From positions 1 to 5,330 of the forward strand of contig SKWY01000086.1 in the NCBI GenBank assembly GCA_007128675.1: DNA of 5,330 bases. The letters are read 5' to 3'. Position 1 is the first letter of the stretch; each line of letters begins with the position of its first letter. Source of the stretch: Deltaproteobacteria bacterium (GTDB lineage Bacteria > Myxococcota > Myxococcia > SLRQ01). The notes beneath the pieces were generated by a model. The model had not been told where the DNA came from, made no database searches, and saw only the letters and a list, made by a program, of their open reading frames with translations. The translations under genes and the position numbers were made by a program. Positions 1 through 5,330 of this stretch are shown here, piece by piece.

Positions 1-50
1 AATCCATTCGGCTAGCGCCAATCACGGGATTACGACCGGTCCAGACACCC

Positions 51-81
51 CTGGTTGCTGGTTACCGAGCTGGTTGCCGAG
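51..81. repeat. Short direct repeats CTGGTTRC(CGAG) upstream of the first gene
   Basis: CTGGTTACCGAG (58-69) is followed directly by CTGGTTGCCGAG (70-81), an 11/12 tandem copy. A partial copy, CTGGTTG, lies just before them at 51-57. The block sits about 120 bases upstream of the GTG start at 200. It could be a cluster of regulator binding sites, a small slippage duplication, or the end of an upstream gene cut off by the window edge. I recognise no known motif. Confidence 0.45.
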
Positions 82-129
82 ACTATTCCGAAACGAAGGC
101 GTAGCTGCTAGGGTGCGACAAAGTGGCTT

Positions 130-147
130 GGCGGGCATATGCCCTCC
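130..147. promoter_or_regulatory. Palindrome in the leader of the first gene
   Basis: GGGCATATGCCC (133-144) is a perfect 12-bp palindrome. Allowing one mismatched pair it extends to GGCGGGCATATGCCCTCC (130-147). It lies 52 bases before the GTG start at 200. A dyad of this size in a leader fits an operator for a dimeric regulator. As RNA, the perfect arms leave no room for a normal loop unless the central bases open. No convincing -35/-10 pair was found next to it, so its role is inferred. Confidence 0.35.
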
Positions 148-187
148 GGCCAACCAATACACTCGACGAGTTTCCTCACAACCCGAG

Positions 188-193
188 AAGGAG
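188..193 (+). promoter_or_regulatory. Shine-Dalgarno that sets the GTG start at 200
   Basis: AAGGAG ends six bases before a GTG codon that begins a textbook signal peptide. This fixes the start at 200 rather than at the in-frame ATG at 74, which would put 42 unrelated residues before the signal peptide. Confidence 0.8.
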
Positions 194-199
194 AAGCCC

Positions 200-886
200 G
201 TGAAAAGAGCCTTTTGGTCTACATCGGCCGTCTTGTTGACAGGTATTCTTGCAGCTATTCCTGCCACGATCTTCGCCGACAGTCACGAAGCGGCCGGAGA
301 GTCGGACCGCGCGAAGGCCCTGCTCGAGGCCATGGATCTACCCGTAGCGGCCCATATGCTGCGCCAGTCCGGCATGCCCCGGCAGGAGGTCAATGAGTCA
401 CTACGAGTCCTGCGACGCTCCGAGGACTCTCGCGCCGACGAGCGCGCCTCCAGACGATCCGCCAGAATCCTGAGGGCCGAAGCCGAGACGGCTCGTGAGC
501 ATGGCCCCATGGATGGGTTCGGAGCCTTCGTTCGGGCACAGGTCGAAAGCGGAGTCCGCGGCCAAGAGCTGGCGCAAGCAATAAGAGAGCAGCGACAGGC
601 AAGACGCGGGTCGGCACCGGGACAGGCCAGGGAACGCAAGCAGCTTCATGAAAAGAAGATGATCCAGAAGGCCGGCGCGGGCCCCAAGCCGAAGAAAGCC
701 AAGGCTCCGGCCCCGGTCCGAGAGCGCCAGCGGCTCAAGGAAGCTGGTCAGCCTCCTGCTGGGGACAAGGCGGGTGCGCAGGATAGAGCCCGAAAGCAAC
801 CGGATCGTCGCCAGCAAAAGCAACTCCAAGACGGCAATGAGGATACCGAGGAATCCCGGCCGGCCGGAGGAAGAAGAGGTCGTTAG
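200..886 (+). CDS. Secreted, highly basic low-complexity protein of unknown function
   Basis: I do not recognise a family. The 228-residue product starts with a Sec-type signal peptide: KR near the N-terminus, a hydrophobic core at about residues 9-25, and likely cleavage after IFA26, ahead of DSHEAAG. It should therefore act in the periplasm or outside the cell. Residues 35-133 look helical and charged, and they hold a repeated motif of the form SG-h-xx-QE-h-xx-(S/A)-h-R at 57-69 and 117-129. From about residue 134 to the end the chain is rich in Arg, Lys, Gln, Ala, Gly and Pro, with no aromatic residue, and is probably disordered and very basic. The mature part has no Cys, Trp or Tyr. A polyanion or an acidic partner such as the next gene's product is a possible ligand, by inference. 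The frame is open upstream to the window edge, but the ribosome site and signal peptide support GTG at 200. Confidence 0.8.
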   Translation: MKRAFWSTSAVLLTGILAAIPATIFADSHEAAGESDRAKALLEAMDLPVAAHMLRQSGMPRQEVNESLRVLRRSEDSRADERASRRSARILRAEAETAREHGPMDGFGAFVRAQVESGVRGQELAQAIREQRQARRGSAPGQARERKQLHEKKMIQKAGAGPKPKKAKAPAPVRERQRLKEAGQPPAGDKAGAQDRARKQPDRRQQKQLQDGNEDTEESRPAGGRRGR

Positions 887-999
887 ATTCGGTCTTTTTG
901 TGCTTCATAAGAAGAGACGAGGCCCAGTAGATGCTCATCCAGGGTTCGATTGGGGCCGTCTTGTCAACATCAGTTTTGTACTCGGTTCACGAGCCGATT

Positions 1000-1005
1000 A
1001 GGGAG
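1000..1005 (+). promoter_or_regulatory. Shine-Dalgarno that sets the GTG start at 1012
   Basis: AGGGAG lies six bases before a GTG that opens a lipoprotein signal peptide. This supports 1012 over the in-frame ATG at 931, which would add 27 unrelated residues before the KK of the signal. Confidence 0.75.
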
Positions 1006-1011
1006 TCAAAA

Positions 1012-1377
1012 GTGAAAAAGCTTTCAGTTCGTTTTCTCGTTTTGCTTCTCTCGCCCGCATTGATCCTCATGAGCGGATGTGAAAGGCCAGAGGAGCCACA
1101 GGTGGCCGAACAACCGGACGCCCAATTGGATGAAGGGATGGAGGAGTCCGTAGAAACCGAGCCGGCCGAGAAGGACGAGGAGATCGCCAAGGGTGATAAG
1201 TCTCTGGTCGAGAAGGCTCGCGAGCTAGCGAAGCTGCGAGCCGAGATCGAAAAGAATCCGGAGACCATCGATGAGCTCCTCGAAAAATGGAAACTCAACG
1301 AGGACGATCTCGAGGAACTCCTCTTCGAGATCGCAGAGGATCCAGAGGCCAGCGCGGCTTACGCCGAAATGAAGTAG
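1012..1377 (+). CDS. Small, strongly acidic lipoprotein of unknown function
   Basis: I do not recognise a family. The 121-residue product has a lipoprotein signal peptide: two Lys after the start, a hydrophobic core at about residues 8-20, and lipobox M-S-G-C with Cys23 as the predicted lipidated residue. The next residues are Glu and Arg, not Asp, so no clear inner-membrane retention signal is seen and the outer membrane is possible. By my count the mature 99 residues hold about 34 Asp/Glu against 12 Lys/Arg. Residues 24-60 are an acidic, probably flexible linker. From about residue 65 the sequence is amphipathic and helical, ending in two short helices around WKLNEDDLEELLFEI. The gene lies 125 bases after the basic-protein gene on the same strand. 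Both use GTG and their mature charges are opposite, so co-transcription and physical pairing are plausible but unproven. Confidence 0.82.
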   Translation: MKKLSVRFLVLLLSPALILMSGCERPEEPQVAEQPDAQLDEGMEESVETEPAEKDEEIAKGDKSLVEKARELAKLRAEIEKNPETIDELLEKWKLNEDDLEELLFEIAEDPEASAAYAEMK

Positions 1378-1503
1378 AGCACGGCGTTCAGCCCGGCTCG
1401 GTGCGTCAAGCCGAACGGCTGTCTAGACGTCAATAGACCTTGCACCCGGACAGGTAGCGGCAAGAATCAATGATTGGTTGGAAGATGCCGCGTAAGTGAT
1501 TGC

Positions 1504-1532
1504 AATCGAATAAGAGGCTCTCATTTAGAGCC
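1504..1532 (-). terminator. Possible weak terminator of the minus-strand gene
   Basis: Read on the minus strand, GGCTCT and AGAGCC form a 6-bp stem (1516-1532) around the 5-base loop AAATG. The stem is followed by TCTTATTCGATT, which is only partly T-rich. It lies about 55 bases past the stop at 1587. The stem is short, so this is a candidate only. No good terminator was seen for the plus-strand gene ending at 1377. Confidence 0.3.
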
Positions 1533-1568
1533 GGCCTCGTTCCGTCGTACTGATCCTGAGCGAGTATT

Positions 1569-1603
1569 CCGCTTGAAGAGTTCTTTTCACTCCTGCCAAG
1601 CGG
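1569..1603. repeat. Nested inverted repeat over the end of the minus-strand gene
   Basis: CCGCTTG (1569-1575) pairs with CAAGCGG (1597-1603). Inside it, GAGT (1578-1581) pairs with ACTC (1589-1592). The structure spans the stop codon of the minus-strand gene at 1587-1589. No T-tract follows on either strand, so it is not a standard intrinsic terminator. It could stabilise the 3' end or block convergent transcripts. Confidence 0.35.
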
Positions 1604-4600
1604 CAAGATAATCCGCTCCCCCAGTAGACTCGAAGGTCTCGATTTCGGCGACCAGGGGCCAATGATCGGGTCGTAGTGAACGAGCCATGTCCAGCGCCTC
1701 GAAAGCTTCGTCCCACAAGCCGGCTCGCCGACTTGCTCTGGCGAGCCCCACGAGACGCTCGATCCTCTCCCAGAACCCTTCCTCCTCGGTTCTGGACAAA
1801 GCCATCCGCCAGGCGTCCGCCGCCACCGCGTTCTCACCGAGCATCTCCGCCATGTCGGCAAGAGCATCGTATCCCCGGGGGCCATCGACATCGTGAGCCA
1901 GAATGCTCATCTTCGTCAGGGCCGAACCCATTTCTCTATCTCTACCCTCTTGATACGCGACCAATGCCTCGAGACTCCACCTCTCCAGTTCGTCCTCGAT
2001 CTCGGACTCGCCCATCTCATGAAGCTCTCTTAGAAGCTCCAGCGCCTCGTCATCCAAACCCACCCAAATGAGCTCCGTTGCAAGCCTGCGCCGAGCTTCG
2101 GCGCTATCTGTCACATCCAGCCATCTGTTCAAGATGCTACGGCGAAGACGACAGAAAGGAGGCATCGTTCCATCGACGGCCTCCTTGAACCTCTCGTCGG
2201 CACCAAGATTGCCATCATCGGTAATGCGCCAGATCAAGAGATCGTTCTTTTCGGCCGGATCCCATCTCTGATCGGCGTCAATGATGAGATGACTCATCGA
2301 GCCCAGAAAGACACCCCTTGGAGCCTGAAAATCCAGTATTGGCCGATGATCGCGATGAAGCCGGCCCTCTTTGGCGGCCTCACGCACCCCCGCATCATCG
2401 AGGATGTTGCGCGTGAGGATTCCTAGGGAGGAGCGAACACCGAGATGATGCTTCATGTCGGCGGCCGCCTCCTCGTTGCTCGCCAAACGCTCTTCGATGA
2501 CCGCTGGGTCCGGATCTATGGGCTCACTTGCTCCTATAAGTACATAGTCCCTCCCGTCGCCGCAGTGAAAGAGGCGAACGTGTGGAAAAGCAGCCGCGAA
2601 GGTGTGCAAGATTGTCCCGACCGCATCATCGGTCATCTCGTAATCATGGAACCACTGCACCATCAGGCCGCCCGGCGAAAGACGACTCTTCATCAGACGG
2701 AAGAACTCTACCGTGAAGAGGTTGGCGTTACCCGAAACCCAGGGGTTCGAGGGCTGGCTGACAATTATATCGAACCATTCCCTGGTCAGACCGAGATATG
2801 CTTTCGCGTCCTCGACAACGAGATCCAGGCTCGGGTTTTCCATTACGCCTCGGTTGAACTCGGCGAAATGGCGATTCGCCGCCACGACCTGTGGCGAAAG
2901 CTCGACTACGGTGGTCTTCACTTCTGTATGAGTCAAAAGGGCTCCCGCGGTGGCGCCCCCGCCAAGACCTATCAGTAGAGCTCGCTTCGGCTCTGGATGA
3001 AGCATCATGGGAAGATGGGCGACGCAGAGCTGAGTCGGCATATCTCCCTCGCTGCTGGCCTCCGGCTTGCCGTTGACGTTCAACACACGCTGACCGGCAA
3101 CCTCCAGCACCGAAACAGAGCCTTCCGGACCGTCCTGGTAGAAGAGAAGATCCATTCCGCCAGTCAACCATGATTTGAACTGGCCGTAATCGTCGAAGCC
3201 GGACGCCTTGCTTCGAAACATTCCTCGCGAGAGAACTTCGTTGTCCAGGCGAGGACCAAGCGCCGTAATGAGGCCGAAAAGCCCGAGCATCCCCGCAAGC
3301 AGCAAGGAGTGAGCCAGGCGCCCCCAAGAAGAGACCTTCTTATCCTCCCTCTGCTCCGACTCTCGTGGTGTGCCCATCCATGATGCGCTGGCCAGACAAG
3401 CAACCCCAGCGACCAGATTCAAACCGGCGGCAACCGCGAACGCCCCGTATAGACCGAGCCAAGGAAAGAGAAGATGCCCGGCGACTAATGCGCCCAGGAT
3501 CGTACCCCCCGTATCGAAGGCATACGCCCGTCCGACTCCTCCGCCTAGGGTATCGATCGATCTCGTGGAGAGCCGTGCCGCGAGGGGAAAGATAGCTCCG
3601 AGTAGAACAGTCGGCACCAGCATCACGCCAAGGCATAAAAGAAACCCGACCAATAGATAGATGCCGTAGTTCCCATCCTCCCTGGGAATCCCGGCGGCAA
3701 TCTCCAGATAGTAGTAAGAGAGCCGATTGTAGATCGGCACCATGGCCAAGACGACAAAAGCCACCAAGACCTCGAGCCAGCCGAATGCCCGGAGCCCACC
3801 GCGAGACAAGGGCTTCCACCAGGAAACCAGAGCGGCTCCTATCGCTATTCCGAGAATGAAGGCAGCGACCATGACGGTAAAGGCATATGTCGAGCCCCCC
3901 AAAACGAGCACGAGAAGACGAATCCACGAGACCTCGTAGATCATGGAGGCCGCGCCGCTAGCCGCCGCGGCCGAAAGCGCCAAAATGGCGACCCAGGCGG
4001 GGAACCTGGACTCACGAGGCCCAGGCTTCTCCAGATCTTCGAGAGCCGACTCCCAACCTGGAGCGGGACAAGCAGAAGCCCCATCGATCCGTTTTGAGGT
4101 ACGAAGGGCCCAGTACCCGATGGCGGCGTTGAGCAGCGCCGCCAGCCATACGGTCCCATGAAGGCCAATCGAAGGTATCAGCAGGAAACCGGCCAAGAGC
4201 GCCCCACCGACAGCTCCCAGCGCGTTGACGAAGTAGAGGCGCCCCACCCCTTCTCCCACCTTGTCGATTGCGCGCACGTAGAACCGGGTCGCGGCCGGCA
4301 AGGTGCCCCCCATTAGAAGCGTGGGAACCGTCAGGACAAGGACCGCGATGCCGAGCCGAAGAACGTTTCGCGGCAAGGGCTGATCCACAAGCGGCGCCGC
4401 CATCATCAGGTAGAGCGAACCGACCGCGTCTATCAGCCAAGGGAAAGCAAAGCAGATGAGCGCAACCAGAAGCTCGAGACGCGCGTACATTCGAAGAGGC
4501 CGATCGGTCCTGTCGGCTCTTCTCCCGAAGAGCCACGCGCCCCCCGCAAGGCCCCCCATGAAGGTAGCCAGCACAATCGTGTATGCCGGTGCCGTCGCTC

Positions 4601-4703
4601 CCAGGAACATGGCAAGGTAGCGCACCCAAGCCACCTGGTAGGCAAGAGCACAAAAGCCGGACAAGAACAGGCACGTTGGCAGAATGATCCGAACCGGAGG
4701 CAT
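1587..4703 (-). CDS. Membrane-fused spermidine synthase-like protein with TPR-like tail (catalytic residues changed)
   Basis: The 1038-residue protein belongs to the fused MFS/spermidine synthase type. Residues 1-200 and about 235-440 are two related six-helix membrane halves. GRRADRTDRPLR (60-71) resembles the cytoplasmic MFS 2-3 loop. A thirteenth hydrophobic segment lies at about 461-482. Residues 515-725 are a spermidine-synthase-like Rossmann domain. It has the nucleotide-binding loop GLGGG (579-583), the acidic ribose-binding position E601, and D632 in EDAKAYL. True spermidine synthases have D-[ST]-[ST]-D-P at the active site. Here the segment reads QPSNP (650-654), so the catalytic Asp is Gln650 and the second Asp is Asn653. 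Aminopropyl transfer is therefore unlikely, although SAM or a related nucleotide could still bind. Residues 868-1038 are helical and TPR-like, with the clearest units at about 944-974 and 981-1014. An in-frame stop lies four codons before the ATG with no start codon between, so the start is firm. No Shine-Dalgarno is visible. Substrate and role are unknown. Confidence 0.88.
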   Translation of the reverse strand: MPPVRIILPTCLFLSGFCALAYQVAWVRYLAMFLGATAPAYTIVLATFMGGLAGGAWLFGRRADRTDRPLRMYARLELLVALICFAFPWLIDAVGSLYLMMAAPLVDQPLPRNVLRLGIAVLVLTVPTLLMGGTLPAATRFYVRAIDKVGEGVGRLYFVNALGAVGGALLAGFLLIPSIGLHGTVWLAALLNAAIGYWALRTSKRIDGASACPAPGWESALEDLEKPGPRESRFPAWVAILALSAAAASGAASMIYEVSWIRLLVLVLGGSTYAFTVMVAAFILGIAIGAALVSWWKPLSRGGLRAFGWLEVLVAFVVLAMVPIYNRLSYYYLEIAAGIPREDGNYGIYLLVGFLLCLGVMLVPTVLLGAIFPLAARLSTRSIDTLGGGVGRAYAFDTGGTILGALVAGHLLFPWLGLYGAFAVAAGLNLVAGVACLASASWMGTPRESEQREDKKVSSWGRLAHSLLLAGMLGLFGLITALGPRLDNEVLSRGMFRSKASGFDDYGQFKSWLTGGMDLLFYQDGPEGSVSVLEVAGQRVLNVNGKPEASSEGDMPTQLCVAHLPMMLHPEPKRALLIGLGGGATAGALLTHTEVKTTVVELSPQVVAANRHFAEFNRGVMENPSLDLVVEDAKAYLGLTREWFDIIVSQPSNPWVSGNANLFTVEFFRLMKSRLSPGGLMVQWFHDYEMTDDAVGTILHTFAAAFPHVRLFHCGDGRDYVLIGASEPIDPDPAVIEERLASNEEAAADMKHHLGVRSSLGILTRNILDDAGVREAAKEGRLHRDHRPILDFQAPRGVFLGSMSHLIIDADQRWDPAEKNDLLIWRITDDGNLGADERFKEAVDGTMPPFCRLRRSILNRWLDVTDSAEARRRLATELIWVGLDDEALELLRELHEMGESEIEDELERWSLEALVAYQEGRDREMGSALTKMSILAHDVDGPRGYDALADMAEMLGENAVAADAWRMALSRTEEEGFWERIERLVGLARASRRAGLWDEAFEALDMARSLRPDHWPLVAEIETFESTGGADYLAAWQE

Positions 4704-4719
4704 GGCTGACGATTACCAC

Positions 4720-4725
4720 ATCATA
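4720..4725 (-). promoter_or_regulatory. Possible -10 element for the minus-strand gene
   Basis: On the minus strand TATGAT matches TATAAT at five of six positions and lies 16 bases before the ATG at 4703. Transcription would begin only about nine bases ahead of the start codon. That fits the lack of a Shine-Dalgarno sequence and suggests a nearly leaderless mRNA. No good -35 hexamer is present at the usual spacing, which keeps this tentative. Confidence 0.3.
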
Positions 4726-4758
4726 GGGCACAGCGTCGCTTGCGCGCTGATCAGAGGG

Positions 4759-4776
4759 CTGGTAGACAGGTACCAG
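4759..4776. promoter_or_regulatory. Inverted repeat in the divergent region, candidate operator
   Basis: CTGGTA (4759-4764), six bases, then TACCAG (4771-4776) form a perfect dyad with 6-bp arms, 18 bp overall. It lies between the two divergent starts, 28 bases before the PhnD-like ATG at 4805 and about 55 bases from the other ATG at 4703. Size and position suit a dimeric regulator acting on one or both genes. A weak hairpin in the leader of the PhnD-like gene is the alternative. Confidence 0.4.
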
Positions 4777-4793
4777 AGATTTCGCGCACTTGT

Positions 4794-4799
4794 AAGGAG
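4794..4799 (+). promoter_or_regulatory. Shine-Dalgarno of the PhnD-like gene
   Basis: AAGGAG lies five bases before the ATG at 4805. The reading frame from that ATG begins with a charged N-terminus and a hydrophobic signal, so this site fixes the start. Confidence 0.8.
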
Positions 4800-4804
4800 A
4801 CAAA

Positions 4805-5330
4805 ATGCGAGGAGACCGAATCGTACGCACGGCGATACTGCTAGCTGCGTCGCTGGCAGCGGGCTCGCTGCTTCAAGCCGGCTGCAAGACCAGACCGGAG
4901 GAAGACATAGGAACCGCTGATTCGCCCCTGGTCCTTGTAATGTCGAGAAGCACTACCCAGGGCAAGGAGGCCGAGGTAGAGCAGCTTCGCGAAGTCCTTG
5001 AGAGAGAAAGCGGGCTGCATGTAAGGATAGAGATACCTCAAAGCTCCGTGCGCGCGATCCAGCTCTTCAGCGGCAGAGGAGCGGACGCCGGTCTCCTTGG
5101 TCCCTTCGAGTATCTCTTGGCCCGAGAGCTGCACGGCGTGGAAGCAGGCGTTCAGCTACAGAGAGATGGCCCTACCTACCAAGGCACCATACTGGTCAAG
5201 GAGGACAGCCAGATAGAGAGCGTCGAGAACCTCGAAGGCAGAAGAATAGCCTACACCGATCCATATTCATTGACCGGGTTCGTGCTGCCAGCCGCCAGGC
5301 TCAAGCGAGGTGGCATCAATGTCGATCCGA
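4805..5330 (+). CDS. PhnD-family ABC transporter substrate-binding protein (3' truncated by window)
   Basis: The first 175 residues are present and the frame is still open at the window edge. Residues 1-26 form a signal peptide with Arg at 2, 5 and 8 and a hydrophobic core at about 10-23. It ends in LQAGC, so Cys27 is the likely lipid anchor, although Gln at -3 is unusual for a lipobox. The mature part matches the phosphate/phosphite/phosphonate-binding (PhnD-like) family: a first strand LVLVMSRST (42-50), ADAGLLGPFEYLLA (93-106), YQGTILVKEDS (125-135), ENLEGRRIAYTDP (141-153) and SLTGFVLP (155-162). In E. coli PhnD the last site is Ser-Thr-Ser at a helix start that holds the phosphonate. Here Ser-Leu-Thr-Gly stands there, so the ligand may differ. 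Partner permease and ATPase genes, if any, lie beyond the window. A non-transport role, such as feeding a sensor, cannot be excluded. Codon use is unlike the neighbours, with seven of ten Ile codons ATA. Confidence 0.88.
   Translation, partial: MRGDRIVRTAILLAASLAAGSLLQAGCKTRPEEDIGTADSPLVLVMSRSTTQGKEAEVEQLREVLERESGLHVRIEIPQSSVRAIQLFSGRGADAGLLGPFEYLLARELHGVEAGVQLQRDGPTYQGTILVKEDSQIESVENLEGRRIAYTDPYSLTGFVLPAARLKRGGINVDP

Noticed and set aside
74..199. Upstream extension of the basic-protein gene to the ATG at 74
   Set aside because: The added residues show no signal or domain, and AAGGAG plus a classic signal peptide mark GTG at 200 as the start. The frame staying open to the window edge is expected by chance at this GC.
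22..267. Minus-strand open frame of 81 codons
   Set aside because: It runs antisense to the leader, ribosome site and signal peptide of the first gene and its product has no recognisable feature.
931..1011. Start of the acidic lipoprotein at the ATG at 931
   Set aside because: It would bury the lipoprotein signal peptide 27 residues inside the protein. GTG at 1012 has a well-placed ribosome site.
1381..1425. Possible terminator after the acidic lipoprotein gene
   Set aside because: Short complementary segments such as AGCCG/CGGCT exist, but the only tight pairing leaves a two-base loop, and no T-tract follows.
2445..2978. Plus-strand open frame of 177 codons
   Set aside because: It is wholly antisense to the synthase-like domain, whose motifs are unmistakable on the minus strand. 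It has no ribosome site or domain of its own.
4740..4768. TTGCGC-N17-TAGACA as a promoter for the PhnD-like gene
   Set aside because: Spacing is ideal, but each hexamer matches the sigma-70 consensus at only three of six positions, which is no better than chance.
4012..4830. Minus-strand open frame of 272 codons overlapping the start of the large gene
   Set aside because: It is an alternative frame of the membrane region. Its product is rich in Arg, Ser and Gly without membrane helices, as expected for a shadow.

Overview
The window suggests a Gram-negative-type bacterium of moderately high GC (high fifties per cent by eye) from a lineage I cannot name. The diderm inference rests on one Sec signal peptide and two likely lipoprotein signals. 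The family of the large membrane protein is, as I recall it, common in environmental phyla such as Acidobacteriota, Gemmatimonadota, Planctomycetota and Myxococcota, so the taxonomic hint is weak. I see no rRNA, tRNA, insertion sequence or CRISPR array.

Layout. Positions 1-199 are a leader with short repeats and a palindrome. Two small plus-strand genes follow, both with GTG starts set by good Shine-Dalgarno sequences. The first (200-886) encodes a secreted, strongly basic, low-complexity protein. The second (1012-1377) encodes a strongly acidic lipoprotein. A convergent gap (1378-1586) with two inverted repeats separates them from a 1038-codon minus-strand gene (1587-4703). That gene encodes a fusion of a duplicated MFS-like membrane region, a spermidine-synthase-like Rossmann domain lacking the catalytic aspartates, and a TPR-like tail. 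A 101-bp divergent region (4704-4804) carries an inverted repeat. The window ends inside a plus-strand gene (4805 onward) for a PhnD-family substrate-binding protein of an ABC transporter, probably lipid-anchored.

How the genes relate. The basic and acidic exported proteins lie in tandem with opposite charge and may act as a pair, which is inference only. The membrane fusion protein and the PhnD-like protein share a divergent control region, but nothing in the sequence ties their functions together. The PhnD-like gene uses ATA and AGA codons far more than the other genes, which may mean a different origin. The most unusual material is the charge-complementary secreted pair and the catalytically altered membrane synthase-like fusion. 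I do not see a clearly new system beyond these leads.
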